Below are positions 34,866-44,224 of a stretch of 64,000 bases of DNA, in pieces (position 1 is the stretch's first letter; each line of letters starts with the position of its first letter). Under the pieces are notes generated by a model. It was not told where the DNA came from, did not search any database, and saw only the letters and a list, made by a program, of their open reading frames with translations. A program made the translations under genes and the position numbers. The DNA is from Pelagibacterium montanilacus (lineage in GTDB: Bacteria; Pseudomonadota; Alphaproteobacteria; Rhizobiales; Devosiaceae). Location: positions 359,142 to 423,141 of the forward strand of contig NZ_RZMX01000059.1 of NCBI RefSeq assembly GCF_003992665.1, written 5' to 3'.

Positions 34866-35903
34866 ATGAAATCCGCACTTTACGCAGGCGTCGCGCTCGC
34901 CGTCGTCGCCGCACTCGGCACCACTGCCGTCCAGGCCCAGTCCCGCGACCAGATCCGCATCGTCGGTTCGTCCACGGTGTTCCCTTACACCCAGGCTGTT
35001 GCCGAGCAGTTCGGTTCATCCACCGAGTTCTCCGCTCCCGTCGTCGAGTCGACCGGTACCGGTGGCGGCATGCAGATCTTCTGTGACGGCGTTGGCGCCG
35101 AGTTCCCCGATATCACGGGTGCTTCGCGCGCAATGACCGAAGGTGAGTACGACAGCTGCATCGCCAATGGCGTCGACAGCATCAACGAAGTACTCATCGG
35201 CTTTGACGGCCTTTCCGTTGCTCACGCTCAGAGCGGCCCGGACATGGACCTGACCAAGGCCCAGCTCTTCCAGGCACTGGCTGCTGAAGTCGAAGTCGAC
35301 GGCGAAGTCGTCGCCAATCCCTACACCAACTGGTCGGAAATCGACTCCTCGCTTCCCGACATGGCCATCACCGTTTTCGGCCCTCCCCCGACCTCGGGCA
35401 CCCGCGACGCGTTCGTTGAACTCGTCATGGAAGAAGGCTGCGGTGAGTTCGAAGCCATCACCGCTCTCGAAGAAGATCGCATGGAAGAAGTCTGCCAGCG
35501 CATGCGCCAGGACGGACCCTTCGTTGAAGCCGGCGAGAACGACAACCTGATCGTTCAGCGCCTCAACTCCGACGACACCGCCGTGGGTATCTTCGGTTAC
35601 TCGTTCCTCTACGAGAACCAGGACACGCTCAAGGCAGTCGCTGTCGAGGGCGTCTCGCCGTCGGCCGAAACCATCGCTGATGGCTCCTACGGCATCTCGC
35701 GTCCGCTGTTCTTCTACGTCAAGAACGATCACATGGGCGTCATCCCCGGCCTGACCGAGTTCGTCACCGAGTATGTGTCCGAAGCTTCGTTCGGCCCGGG
35801 CGGTTACCTTGAAGAGCGTGGCCTGATCCCGCTTTCCGATGAAGAGCGCGACCAGACCCGCGCAAACATCGAAGAAGGCGCTCACTTCACGCGCTACGAG
35901 TAA
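34866..35903 (+). CDS. pstS: Phosphate ABC importer, periplasmic binding protein
   Basis: A 345-residue phosphate-binding protein with a signal peptide ending near TTAVQAQ (about residue 25). Phosphate-site blocks are IVGSSTVFPYTQA, ESTGTGGGMQIFC, DITGASRAM and PPTSGTRDAF. AAGGAAGG lies just before the ATG. It is the first gene of pstSCAB-phoU-phoB behind Pho-box-like sites, so it should be induced by phosphate starvation. A strong hairpin follows its stop. Confidence 0.96.
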   Translation: MKSALYAGVALAVVAALGTTAVQAQSRDQIRIVGSSTVFPYTQAVAEQFGSSTEFSAPVVESTGTGGGMQIFCDGVGAEFPDITGASRAMTEGEYDSCIANGVDSINEVLIGFDGLSVAHAQSGPDMDLTKAQLFQALAAEVEVDGEVVANPYTNWSEIDSSLPDMAITVFGPPPTSGTRDAFVELVMEEGCGEFEAITALEEDRMEEVCQRMRQDGPFVEAGENDNLIVQRLNSDDTAVGIFGYSFLYENQDTLKAVAVEGVSPSAETIADGSYGISRPLFFYVKNDHMGVIPGLTEFVTEYVSEASFGPGGYLEERGLIPLSDEERDQTRANIEEGAHFTRYE

Positions 35904-35920
35904 TCGGCTCCAATAGTCAT

Positions 35921-35949
35921 GCCGGTCGGGACATTGCGTCCCGGCCGGC
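35921..35949 (+). other. Strong intercistronic hairpin between pstS and pstC
   Basis: GCCGGTCGGGAC (35921-35932) pairs with GTCCCGGCCGGC (35938-35949) over 12 base pairs, with one G-U, around ATTGC. No T-tract follows. It would protect or partly terminate the pstS message, letting the binding protein exceed the channel subunits. Confidence 0.65.
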
Positions 35950-35975
35950 TCCTCGTTTGATCGGAGACATGCGAA

Positions 35976-37355
35976 GTGCTTGGATTCCTGTTCACAGCAA
36001 TAATTGTTCTCTCCCTGGCCGCATTTTACGTTGGTCGCTCAGCGGGAAACCGATTCGTTGCTGAGAACGGACCTGCCACCCACTCCCTCGCAGGATATCA
36101 CGGCGCTTTCGTCGCCATCTGGGTCGGTGTTCCGGCCCTGGTTCTGGTTCTGCTCTGGCTGCTCCTTCAGGGCAGCGTAATCGACAACCTTCTTCTTGCC
36201 AGCCTGCCGCCCGCATTGACCGATGGGGTCGCGCCTGGGCGCATGAGCCTGCTCCTCTCGGAAATCAAGAACACTGCCGTCGGGGTCACCTTTGGCGAGC
36301 CTTCGCCCGAGTTGTCCGCTGCCGCCGATACATGGGCGCGCTGGAACGTCATCGCCGGCTGGGCCATGTTCGTTGTCGCGCTGGCCGTCATGCTGCTCGC
36401 CGGGTTCTTTGCCTACACGCGCCTGAACTACCGGTTTCGCGCCCGGACCAATGTCGAGCGCTTTTTGAGCGGCTTCATGATCTTCTGCTCGCTCATCGCC
36501 ATCGTCACGACGCTGGGTATCATCGTTTCGCTCGTGGCTGAATCGCTGCAGTTCTTTTCCATGGTGCCGCCCGCCGAGTTCTTCTTCGGGCTGAACTGGG
36601 AGCCCCAGATCTCGATCCGCGAGGATCAGATCGCCGGCAGTGGTGCCTTTGGCGCTGTCCCCGTATTCCTCGGCACACTGGTCATTGCGTCAATCGCCAT
36701 GATCGTTGCGACCCCCGTGGGCATCTTCACGGCCATTTATCTGGTGGAATACTCCGGCAGACGTGTCCGCAACGTCATCAAGCCCATTCTCGAAATCCTC
36801 GCGGGCGTCCCCACGGTGGTCTACGGCTTCTTTGCGGTGCTAACCGTCGCCCCGGCCATTCGGGAAGCGGGCTCGCTGCTCGGCTTTGCGACCTCTCCGA
36901 ATTCGGCGCTGGCCGCGGGTGGGGTCATGGGCATCATGATCATCCCCTTCATCTCGTCTCTGGCCGACGACGCTCTGCGCGCCGTGCCGCAATCGATGCG
37001 TGACGGATCGCTCGCCATGGGCGCTACGCGCGCCGAGACGGTCAAGAACGTGCTGCTTCCCGCTGCGCTGCCCGGCATCGCCGGCGGCTTGCTTCTCGCC
37101 GCCTCCCGCGCCATCGGGGAAACCATGATCGTGGTGATGGCCGCCGGGCTGATCGCGTCTATGAACATCAATCCTCTGGACTCGGTCACCACCGTCACCG
37201 TTCAGATCGTGACGCTTCTGATCGGCGACACGGCGTTCGACAATCCCAAGACCCTTGCGGCCTTTGCCCTCGGTCTGGTCCTGTTCGTCGTCACGCTGTG
37301 TCTCAATGTGGTGGCACTGACCATCGTGCGCAAATACCGCGAACAATACGAATAA
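35976..37355 (+). CDS. pstC: Phosphate ABC importer permease PstC
   Basis: A 459-residue permease. It is longer than the 300-320 residue enterobacterial form because of an N-terminal extension of about 140 residues with extra membrane segments, as is usual in alphaproteobacteria. The transport domain contains IATPVGIFTAIYLVEYSG-like and GVPTVVYGFFAVLTVAP blocks and the docking loop DGSLAMGATRAETVKNVLLP. The start is a GTG at 35976 with GGAGA upstream. It pairs with PstA in the inner membrane. Confidence 0.93.
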   Translation: MLGFLFTAIIVLSLAAFYVGRSAGNRFVAENGPATHSLAGYHGAFVAIWVGVPALVLVLLWLLLQGSVIDNLLLASLPPALTDGVAPGRMSLLLSEIKNTAVGVTFGEPSPELSAAADTWARWNVIAGWAMFVVALAVMLLAGFFAYTRLNYRFRARTNVERFLSGFMIFCSLIAIVTTLGIIVSLVAESLQFFSMVPPAEFFFGLNWEPQISIREDQIAGSGAFGAVPVFLGTLVIASIAMIVATPVGIFTAIYLVEYSGRRVRNVIKPILEILAGVPTVVYGFFAVLTVAPAIREAGSLLGFATSPNSALAAGGVMGIMIIPFISSLADDALRAVPQSMRDGSLAMGATRAETVKNVLLPAALPGIAGGLLLAASRAIGETMIVVMAAGLIASMNINPLDSVTTVTVQIVTLLIGDTAFDNPKTLAAFALGLVLFVVTLCLNVVALTIVRKYREQYE

Positions 37356-37367
37356 GGCGCCAGGACA

Positions 37368-38651
37368 ATGACCGATACATCTGCAGTCTCAGTATCAGAC
37401 CGTCCGGCAGACGTTGCTGCCCGCCTGCGCAAGAAGCGCTATGCGGCAGACCGCCGGCTCCGGGCCTACGGCATCGGGGCCATAACGGTGGCCGTCGGCC
37501 TGCTGGGAATTCTCATCGCGACCCTGGTTCTGGGGGGCTATCAGGCTTTCACGCAGACCCATGTCCGCGTGACGTTCCCCATCTCCACCCAGAACGTCGA
37601 TGCCGATGATCTGCGTGGCAGCAACTGGCGCGCGGTGGTGACAGAAGGCGTCGAAAATCTGTTCCCCGGCCAAAGTGAAGAGGTCCGGGGCCTGGGCGCG
37701 CGGATCCTGACCAACAACACCCAGTTCTTCGTACGCGATGCGGTTATCGCCAATCCGTCTCTTGTCGGCGAAACCCTGGTGCTCGAAGTACCCGCGTCCG
37801 ACCCCTATGACCAGCTCAACAAGGGCGTGCTCGACCGCGACCTGCCCGAGAACCGCCGCCGGCTGACCGACGAACAGATCGCGGCCTACGATATCGTCGA
37901 GGAGCAGGGGCTCGTAAGCCGGCCTTTCAACTGGGCACTGTTCTTCAACGCGGATAGCCGCTTCCCGGAGATCGCGGGTCTCTCGGGCGCTATTGTCGGG
38001 TCCTTCTATGCCCTGATGATCTGTTTCGTGATCAGTTTTCCCGTGGGCATCGCTGCTGCGATCTATCTCGAGGAATTCGCACCCAGGAACCGGTATACCG
38101 ACATCATCGAGGTCAACATCAACAACCTCGCTGCCGTGCCCTCGATCGTGTTCGGCCTTCTGGGTCTGGCGGTGTTCCTGCAGATCTTCGGGCTTCCCCG
38201 GTCCGCACCGCTGGTCGGCGGTATGGTCCTCTCGCTGATGACGCTGCCAACCATCATCATCGTGACGCGCAACGCGCTCAAATCCGTGCCGCCTTCAATT
38301 CGTGAGGCTGCTCTGGGTATGGGAGCGTCCAAGCATCAGGTGATCATGCACCACGTGCTGCCGCTCGCCCTGCCTGGCATTCTCACCGGCACCATTATCG
38401 GTCTGGCCCAGGCGCTCGGCGAGACGGCGCCGCTGCTGCTGATCGGTATGAACTCGTTCATCACCAGCCCCCCGGGCGGGGTGATGGAAGCCTCCACGGC
38501 TCTTCCGACCCAGATCTTCATCTGGGCCGACAGTCCCGAGCGCGGCTTCGTGGCGCGCACGTCCGCCGCCATCCTCGTGCTTCTCGGCTTCCTGATCACG
38601 ATGAACGCAATCGCAATCTTCCTGCGTCAGCGCCTCGAGCGGACCTGGTAG
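37368..38651 (+). CDS. pstA: Phosphate ABC importer permease PstA
   Basis: A 427-residue permease with one N-terminal helix (residues 35-60), a periplasmic insert of about 140 residues (the unusual part, also known in related alphaproteobacterial PstA proteins) and then the transport domain. Blocks are [35 protein letters not shown] and the docking loop [20 protein letters not shown]. It starts 12 bases after pstC with AGGA in front of the ATG. Confidence 0.93.
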   Translation: MTDTSAVSVSDRPADVAARLRKKRYAADRRLRAYGIGAITVAVGLLGILIATLVLGGYQAFTQTHVRVTFPISTQNVDADDLRGSNWRAVVTEGVENLFPGQSEEVRGLGARILTNNTQFFVRDAVIANPSLVGETLVLEVPASDPYDQLNKGVLDRDLPENRRRLTDEQIAAYDIVEEQGLVSRPFNWALFFNADSRFPEIAGLSGAIVGSFYALMICFVISFPVGIAAAIYLEEFAPRNRYTDIIEVNINNLAAVPSIVFGLLGLAVFLQIFGLPRSAPLVGGMVLSLMTLPTIIIVTRNALKSVPPSIREAALGMGASKHQVIMHHVLPLALPGILTGTIIGLAQALGETAPLLLIGMNSFITSPPGGVMEASTALPTQIFIWADSPERGFVARTSAAILVLLGFLITMNAIAIFLRQRLERTW

Positions 38652-38673
38652 GAACCAATTGGAGCGCGAAACA

Positions 38674-39543
38674 ATGTCCACAACACTCAGCGCTAGGGGC
38701 GCCACCGACATGTCTGGCACTTCCGCACCGTCCACGACGCAGGCCCCTGCACACCAGACTGTCCGCGTGCCCATGGTCGACGCGAACCTCCCCCGTCTCA
38801 AGGCAAAGGACGTCTCGGTCTTCTACGGAGACAAGCAGGCGCTCTACGATGTCTCGATCGACGTTCCCGAGAAGGCGGTAACCTCGTTCATCGGCCCCTC
38901 GGGCTGCGGCAAGTCGACCTTCCTGCGCTGCATCAACCGCATGAACGACACCATCGAGAGCTGTCGCGTTTTGGGCGATATCACGCTCGACGACCAGAAC
39001 CTTTACGACTCCTCGCTCGACGTCGTCGAGTTGCGCGCCCGGATCGGCATGGTCTTCCAGAAGCCCAACCCGTTTCCCAAGTCGATCTTCGAGAACGTCG
39101 CCTACGGCCCCAAGATTCACGGGCTGGCGCGCAGCAAGACCGATCTCGAGGAGATCGTGGAATCCTCGCTCAAGAAGGCGGGCTTGTTCAACGAGGTCAA
39201 GGACCGGCTCCATTCGCCCGGAACCGGGCTGTCCGGCGGCCAGCAGCAGCGCCTCTGCATCGCCCGTGCCATCGCCGTGGGCCCCGAGGTGATCCTGATG
39301 GACGAGCCGTGCTCGGCGCTCGACCCGATCGCGACCGCGATCATCGAGGAGCTGATCGACGAGCTGCGCGAGAACTACACCATCGTCATCGTGACGCACT
39401 CCATGCAGCAGGCCGCGCGCGTGTCCCAGAAGACCGCGTTCTTCCACCTTGGCAAGCTGATCGAGGAAGGACCGACCGAGGGGATTTTCACCAATCCCCG
39501 GGACAAGAAAACCCAGGACTACATCACCGGCCGGATCGGCTGA
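38674..39543 (+). CDS. pstB: Phosphate ABC importer ATPase PstB
   Basis: A 289-residue ATPase with about 40 extra N-terminal residues rich in Thr/Ser/Pro before the conserved core. Walker A is [20 protein letters not shown]-loop [18 protein letters not shown], signature [15 protein letters not shown], Walker [16 protein letters not shown] and switch His VTHSMQQA, all characteristic of PstB. I chose the ATG at 38674 (GGAG 9 bases upstream) over an in-frame TTG at 38659. Confidence 0.95.
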   Translation: MSTTLSARGATDMSGTSAPSTTQAPAHQTVRVPMVDANLPRLKAKDVSVFYGDKQALYDVSIDVPEKAVTSFIGPSGCGKSTFLRCINRMNDTIESCRVLGDITLDDQNLYDSSLDVVELRARIGMVFQKPNPFPKSIFENVAYGPKIHGLARSKTDLEEIVESSLKKAGLFNEVKDRLHSPGTGLSGGQQQRLCIARAIAVGPEVILMDEPCSALDPIATAIIEELIDELRENYTIVIVTHSMQQAARVSQKTAFFHLGKLIEEGPTEGIFTNPRDKKTQDYITGRIG

Positions 39544-39568
39544 TACCTACCAACTCGGGGGACCACCC

Positions 39569-40276
39569 ATGCCGACCACAGGTGATCATATCGTTACGTC
39601 CTACGAGGACGAACTCAACACTCTCGCTGCCCTGATCGCCCGCGCCGGCGACAAGGCGGTAGAGGCCCTTGCCGACGCCACCCGCGCGCTGGTGGACGAC
39701 GATGCCGCCCTCGCCGAGGCCACCGTCCGGGCCGACAAGGAAATCGACGCCCTCCAGCACGAGATCGACAACCTCGCCGTCTCGATCATCGCGCGCCGCC
39801 AGCCCATGGCATCCGACCTTCGCCTGATCATCTCCTCGATCCACGTCGCCAACGACCTCGAGCGCATCGGCGACATGGCCAAGTCCATGGCCCGCCGCTC
39901 CATCGAGATCAATCGCGGGGAGGGCCCGGCCCGCCACATCGGCTCGCTGCGCCAGATGACCGAGATCGCCGGCCGGCAGATCCGCATGGCGCTGGACGCC
40001 TTCGCCAACCGCGACGAGGCCGGCGCCATCGCCGTGCTCGAGCACGATTACGAGATCGACTCCGCCTATGTGGCCCTTTTCCGCGAGCTTCTGACCTACA
40101 TGATGGAAGATCCGCGCAACATCTCTGTGTGCACGCACCTTCTGTTCTGCGGCAAGAACATCGAGCGGGTGGGCGACCACGGCACCAACATTGCCGAGCA
40201 GGCCTATTTCCTCGCCACCGGCCGCGATCTGGCGACCGAGGACGACAAGGTCAACCGCCGGCAGCTCAAGGGTTGA
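39569..40276 (+). CDS. phoU: Phosphate signalling regulator PhoU
   Basis: A 235-residue all-helical protein made of two PhoU repeats. Each repeat has its metal-binding motif: NDLERIGDMAKS near residue 92 and NIERVGDHGTNIAE near 205. It connects the Pst transporter state to the PhoR kinase and keeps the Pho regulon off when phosphate is plentiful. It lies 25 bases after pstB and 12 before phoB. No phoR gene is in the window. Confidence 0.95.
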   Translation: MPTTGDHIVTSYEDELNTLAALIARAGDKAVEALADATRALVDDDAALAEATVRADKEIDALQHEIDNLAVSIIARRQPMASDLRLIISSIHVANDLERIGDMAKSMARRSIEINRGEGPARHIGSLRQMTEIAGRQIRMALDAFANRDEAGAIAVLEHDYEIDSAYVALFRELLTYMMEDPRNISVCTHLLFCGKNIERVGDHGTNIAEQAYFLATGRDLATEDDKVNRRQLKG

Positions 40277-40288
40277 TGAGGTAAGCGC

Positions 40289-40999
40289 ATGCGTCCGCAC
40301 GTTCTGCTGGTCGAGGACGAGGCCGATATCTCGGTCCTCCTGCGTTACAATTTCGAAGCCGAGGGCTTCTCGGTCGGCACCGCCGAGACCGGCGAGGAAG
40401 CCGATATCCAGCTGCGTGAGGCGCGTCCCGACGTGATCGTGCTCGACTGGATGCTGCCCGGCGCCTCGGGGATCGAACTCTGCCGCCGCTGGCGCATGCG
40501 CGAGGAGACCGCCCGGGTCCCCATCATCATGCTCACCGCCCGCGGCGAAGAGGAAGAGCGCGTGCGCGGCCTTGCCACCGGCGCCGACGATTACATGACC
40601 AAGCCCTTCTCGGTGCCCGAGCTCATCGCCCGCGTGCGCGCGCTGCTGCGCCGGTCGAGCCCGCACCTGATCGCGGCCGTGCTTTCGGCGGGGGATCTCG
40701 AACTCGACCGCTCGAGCCACCGGGTCCGCCGCAGCGGCTCGGAGTTGCACCTCGGCCCCACCGAATACCGGCTGCTCGAATTCCTCATGAGCAATCCCGG
40801 CCGCGTCTATTCGCGCGAGCAACTGCTCGACGGCGTCTGGGGCGCCGATGTCTATGTGGACGAGCGCACCGTGGACGTGCATATCGGCCGGCTGCGCAAG
40901 GCCATCAACCGTGGCCGCGCCAGGGACCCCATCCGCACTGTGCGCGGCGCGGGCTATTCCTTCGACGAGAACTTCGCCGCCGCCGCAGCCCGCCGCTGA
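40289..40999 (+). CDS. phoB: Phosphate-regulon response regulator PhoB
   Basis: A 236-residue OmpR/PhoB-type regulator. The receiver domain has acidic Glu10/Asp11, the phosphoacceptor Asp53 (VLDWMLPG) and the conserved Lys in DDYMTKPF; the C-terminal winged helix contains LGPTEYRLLEFLM, DERTVDVHIGRLRKAI and RTVRGAGYSFD. It activates Pho promoters, probably including the one upstream of pstS (autoregulation). GAGG precedes the ATG. It is the last gene of the pst operon here; its kinase PhoR must be encoded elsewhere. Confidence 0.95.
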   Translation: MRPHVLLVEDEADISVLLRYNFEAEGFSVGTAETGEEADIQLREARPDVIVLDWMLPGASGIELCRRWRMREETARVPIIMLTARGEEEERVRGLATGADDYMTKPFSVPELIARVRALLRRSSPHLIAAVLSAGDLELDRSSHRVRRSGSELHLGPTEYRLLEFLMSNPGRVYSREQLLDGVWGADVYVDERTVDVHIGRLRKAINRGRARDPIRTVRGAGYSFDENFAAAAARR

Positions 41000-41024
41000 T
41001 CGACTACAAATGGCTCTCGATCAG
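40996..41024. terminator. Possible bidirectional terminator between convergent phoB and the alcohol dehydrogenase
   Basis: CTGATCGA (40996-41003) and TCGATCAG (41017-41024) are perfect 8-base inverted repeats spanning the two stop codons of convergent genes. No T-tract follows, so termination is only a suggestion. Confidence 0.3.
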
Positions 41025-42028
41025 ATTCTGATGATGGTCTTGAGCCCCTTGGTCTCGCCGGCCAGCAGGCGCTCATAGGCGGCCGGCACGTCCGCAAGCC
41101 CGATCTCGGCGTCGATCAGCGCTTCGAGCTGGCCCGCAAGCGCCCCGAGCATCCCGATCGCCTGGGGCAGTTCGTCGGCAAAGGCGTGGCACCCCATCAG
41201 CCCGATCTCGCGCTCGACCAGACTGTTGGGATCGAGCACCAGCGCGCCATGGCTGATCCCCACCAGCCCCAGCCTCGAGCGCGGACCCAGCACGCCCATC
41301 GCCGCTTCGATCGCCGGAATCGCGCCCGTGGCGTCGATCGCGCAGCGCAGCGTCTCGCCTGCCAGCGCTTGCGATATCGCCTCTCCATCCAGCGTCACGA
41401 CCCTTGCACCGGTCACCGAGGCCACGAGTTCGGCGCGTGCGCCATTGCGGTCCCCGACCAGCACGGGCCCTTCATGGTTGTGCGCCAGCACAAGCGCGAT
41501 CAGCCCGCCGATCGTGCCGCAGCCGACCACCAGAACCGGGGCGCCCTTGGTCGGGGATATCCGCGCCACCGCATGCAGCGCCACCGCCAGGGGTTCGGCC
41601 ATGGCCGCGATTGGCACCGGCACGTCTGCAGGCCGCTTGTGAACCAGTCGCGCGGGCAGGATCACCGCCTCGGCAAAGCCCCCGTCGCACGCCTCACCCA
41701 CAAAGCCCAGCGTTGCGCAACAATGGTAATGTCCGGCCCGGCATTCGGCGCAGGTGCCGCACCAGTACCGGGAGTCCGCGACCACGGCATCGCCCGGCGT
41801 GAGCCCCGAAACGTCGGCGCCGACGCTTTCGACGATCCCGCAGAACTCGTGTCCGGCTACCGAGGGCGCGCGCGAAATCCATTGCCCGGTCGCAAAATTA
41901 TGCAGGTCCGACCCGCAGATCCCCGCCGCCTCGATCTTGATGCGCACCGCGTCCGGCCCCGGAGCCTCGGGGTCGGCAACGGCCTCGAAGCGCAGATCGC
42001 GAACTCCATGGAGGCGCACCGCGTCCAT
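41021..42028 (-). CDS. Zinc-dependent alcohol dehydrogenase (MDR family, sorbitol/threonine-dehydrogenase-like)
   Basis: A 335-residue NAD(P)-dependent dehydrogenase. Catalytic zinc ligands appear in AAGICGSDLHN (Cys) and AGHEFCGIVESVG (His-Glu); structural zinc Cys residues are in CGTCAECRAGHYHCC, and the Rossmann motif is VLVVGCGTIGG. It should oxidise a secondary alcohol of a polyol or hydroxy acid. The ATG at 42028 lies 4 bases after the HisD-like stop, so it is the last gene of the importer operon. Together with the HisD-like and SDR enzymes it resembles the HpsN/HpsO/HpsP set for dihydroxypropanesulfonate, but the substrate is unknown. Confidence 0.8.
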   Translation of the reverse strand: MDAVRLHGVRDLRFEAVADPEAPGPDAVRIKIEAAGICGSDLHNFATGQWISRAPSVAGHEFCGIVESVGADVSGLTPGDAVVADSRYWCGTCAECRAGHYHCCATLGFVGEACDGGFAEAVILPARLVHKRPADVPVPIAAMAEPLAVALHAVARISPTKGAPVLVVGCGTIGGLIALVLAHNHEGPVLVGDRNGARAELVASVTGARVVTLDGEAISQALAGETLRCAIDATGAIPAIEAAMGVLGPRSRLGLVGISHGALVLDPNSLVEREIGLMGCHAFADELPQAIGMLGALAGQLEALIDAEIGLADVPAAYERLLAGETKGLKTIIRI

Positions 42029-42032
42029 GGCC

Positions 42033-43358
42033 TCAATCCTTGGGCAGGAAGCGGTCGCGCTCGGCCGACACCGCCAGCGCATGCGAGGAGAAGCCCTCGT
42101 AATTGGCAAGCGTGAAGGCGGCCTTGGCGAAATCGGGATACCCCGAAGCCGTCACATAGCCGATCGAGCTGCGCTTGACGAAATCGGTCACCGAAAGCGG
42201 GCCGTATGTGCGGGCCCAGCGGCTGGTGGGCAGCACGGCATTGGGCCCCAGCCCGAAATTGGCGATCGAACAGGGGGTGTGGGTGCCGAGCAAAATCTCG
42301 GAGGCCTCGGTGATCTTTCCAAGGTGCCGGAACGGGTCGCGCGAGAGAATTTCGAGGTGCTCGGGCGCATAGCCGTTCACGAACTCATAGCTTTCCTCGA
42401 GCGATGAGGTCAGGACGATCCCCCCGGCCTTGCCCGTCAGAACGGTCTTGGAAAACTCCACCCGCTGCGCGGTCATCTTGGACCAGAGATCGGGCAGGGC
42501 GGCGATGGCCTCGTCGGCCACCCTGCGGCTGTGCGTGACCAGATAGGCCGAGGAATCGGGCCCGTGCTCGGCTTCGATCAGAAGATCGAGCGCAGCCAGT
42601 CCGCCGTCGATGGTGTCATCGGCAAAGATCACCGATTCCGAGGGCCCCGCCGGCAGGCCGGTGTCCAGAATGCCCGAGAGCAGCCGCTTGGCGGCCACCA
42701 CGAAGGGTGAGCCCGGACCAACGATCTTGAGCGCCGGCCTGATGGTCTCGGTACCGAAGGCCACGGCGGCCACGGCCTGCGCGCCACCGGCCTTGTAGAC
42801 GGTCTCCACCCCGGCAATCCGGGCCGCAACCAGCGTCGCCGCGTCCACGCTCCCATCGGGGGCAGGGGGCGTCACGATGGCAAGGTCGGGCACGCCGGCG
42901 ACGACGCCGGGCACCGCGGTCATCATGGTCACCGACGGGAACGAGCCCTTGCCGCGCGGCACATAAAGCGCCACCGAGCGGATGGGCGTGAACCGGTCCC
43001 CGGCAAAGGCGCCGGGTCGGATTTCCTTGAGCCACATCGCCTCGGGCTTCTGTTCTTCATGAAAGCGGCGGATGTTGTCGATCGCGAAGGTGATGGCGTC
43101 GATCACCTCCTGGTCCACCATGGAGAACGCCGCGTCGAATTCGGCCTCGGTGACTTTCAGGCCCCCCGGCTTGACGTCCGCCTTGTCCAGCTCACGGGCG
43201 AACCGCACCAGCGCCGCATCGCCCTCGGTCCGCACCGCCTCGATAATCGGCTCGACCTTGGCCATGAAGCTCGAGATATCGGCTTCCGAGCGCTTGAACA
43301 GGGCCTGTTTGGCATCGTCGGACAGTGAAGCGTACTCGTGGACGGTCGGTCTGGTCAT
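42033..43358 (-). CDS. Histidinol-dehydrogenase-family oxidoreductase (paralogue with altered zinc ligands)
   Basis: A 441-residue HisD-fold, NAD-dependent alcohol-to-acid dehydrogenase. The catalytic Glu-His pair is present (Glu333-His334 in YAPEHLEI), as are zinc-site His265 and His426. Two E. coli HisD zinc ligands differ: the Gln of QAEH is Glu262 (EAEHGPDSS), and the ligand Asp of the GDYASG region is Asn367 (SIANFGLGPN). It sits in a transport operon rather than with his genes. It is therefore probably a catabolic member such as sulfopropanediol 3-dehydrogenase (HpsN), or an enzyme for histidinol or a related alcohol, which would fit the hut neighbourhood. The family call is firm; the substrate is open. 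Confidence 0.8.
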   Translation of the reverse strand: MTRPTVHEYASLSDDAKQALFKRSEADISSFMAKVEPIIEAVRTEGDAALVRFARELDKADVKPGGLKVTEAEFDAAFSMVDQEVIDAITFAIDNIRRFHEEQKPEAMWLKEIRPGAFAGDRFTPIRSVALYVPRGKGSFPSVTMMTAVPGVVAGVPDLAIVTPPAPDGSVDAATLVAARIAGVETVYKAGGAQAVAAVAFGTETIRPALKIVGPGSPFVVAAKRLLSGILDTGLPAGPSESVIFADDTIDGGLAALDLLIEAEHGPDSSAYLVTHSRRVADEAIAALPDLWSKMTAQRVEFSKTVLTGKAGGIVLTSSLEESYEFVNGYAPEHLEILSRDPFRHLGKITEASEILLGTHTPCSIANFGLGPNAVLPTSRWARTYGPLSVTDFVKRSSIGYVTASGYPDFAKAAFTLANYEGFSSHALAVSAERDRFLPKD

Positions 43359-43420
43359 TCTGGCCCCGGCTCAAATGTTGGCAATGGCGGACGCCGAGGC
43401 GCCCGCGTAGGTGTTTCGGA

Positions 43421-44224
43421 TCACTTGGATTTCAGGAAGATGTCGAGCCCCACCCAGCGGTCCAGCGCAAAGATCGAAACGATCGCGAACAGGATATAGA
43501 CCACCGAAACCGCCGCCAGATCGGGCGTGATGATGTTGCGGATCGAGGTGTACATCCACACCGGCAGCGTCACGATGCTGGCATCGACCAGAAAGATCGA
43601 GACGATGAACTCGTTGAGCGCCAGGATGAACATCAAGAGCGCCCCGGTGATGATCCCCGGCATCAGGGCAGGGATCGTCACGGTGAAAAAGGCCTGCAGC
43701 GGCGTCGCTCCGCAATTGGCCGCGGCGTTTTCCAGATCCGGATCGAGCCGGTTGACCGCCGAACTCACCGACCAGATCATGAAGGGCAGGTTGATCGCGC
43801 AGGTCGCCAGTCCCACCGGCCAGAGCGAGCCCAGAACCCGCATGTCGCCAAACACATACATCATGCCGATGCCCGAAACGACCAGCGGCACCGTGAAGGG
43901 CAAAAGGAAGTAGAGCTGCAGCGTCCTGGCGAAGCGGATGCGGTAGCGCACCATGGCCAGCGCCGCCAGCGTGCCCGAGGGCATGGCAAAGAGCGTGCAG
44001 AACAGGGCCACCTGCAGGCTGCGCCCAAGCGCCTCGCGGAAATCGCGCATGCCGAGCAGCCGCTCGTACCAGCGCAGGGAAAACCCTTCGGGCGGGAAGG
44101 TCAGAAGGTCCCCGGCGGTAAACGAGGCCAAGACGATCACCACCGTGGGCAGGCCCAGAAAGATGATGTTGAATACGACCACCGACCAGACGGCGATGCG
44201 GAACGGGGCGGCGCGAAACATCAC
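43421..44224 (-). CDS. Spermidine/putrescine-type ABC importer permease (PotC-like)
   Basis: A 267-residue inner-membrane permease with six predicted helices. It begins MMFRAAPFRIAVWSVVVFNIIF and contains FTAGDLLTFPPEGFSLRWY, typical of PotC-class permeases; the docking loop reads LENAAANCGATPLQAFFTVTIPAL. Its ATG overlaps the preceding permease stop (ATGATGA, 44221-44224). It works with the PotB-like permease at 44221-45186. Confidence 0.88.
   Translation of the reverse strand: MMFRAAPFRIAVWSVVVFNIIFLGLPTVVIVLASFTAGDLLTFPPEGFSLRWYERLLGMRDFREALGRSLQVALFCTLFAMPSGTLAALAMVRYRIRFARTLQLYFLLPFTVPLVVSGIGMMYVFGDMRVLGSLWPVGLATCAINLPFMIWSVSSAVNRLDPDLENAAANCGATPLQAFFTVTIPALMPGIITGALLMFILALNEFIVSIFLVDASIVTLPVWMYTSIRNIITPDLAAVSVVYILFAIVSIFALDRWVGLDIFLKSK

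Noticed and set aside
42033-43358. Biosynthetic hisD of the histidine pathway
   Set aside because: Two zinc ligands differ and the gene is inside a transport/dehydrogenase operon with no other his genes; a catabolic paralogue is more likely.
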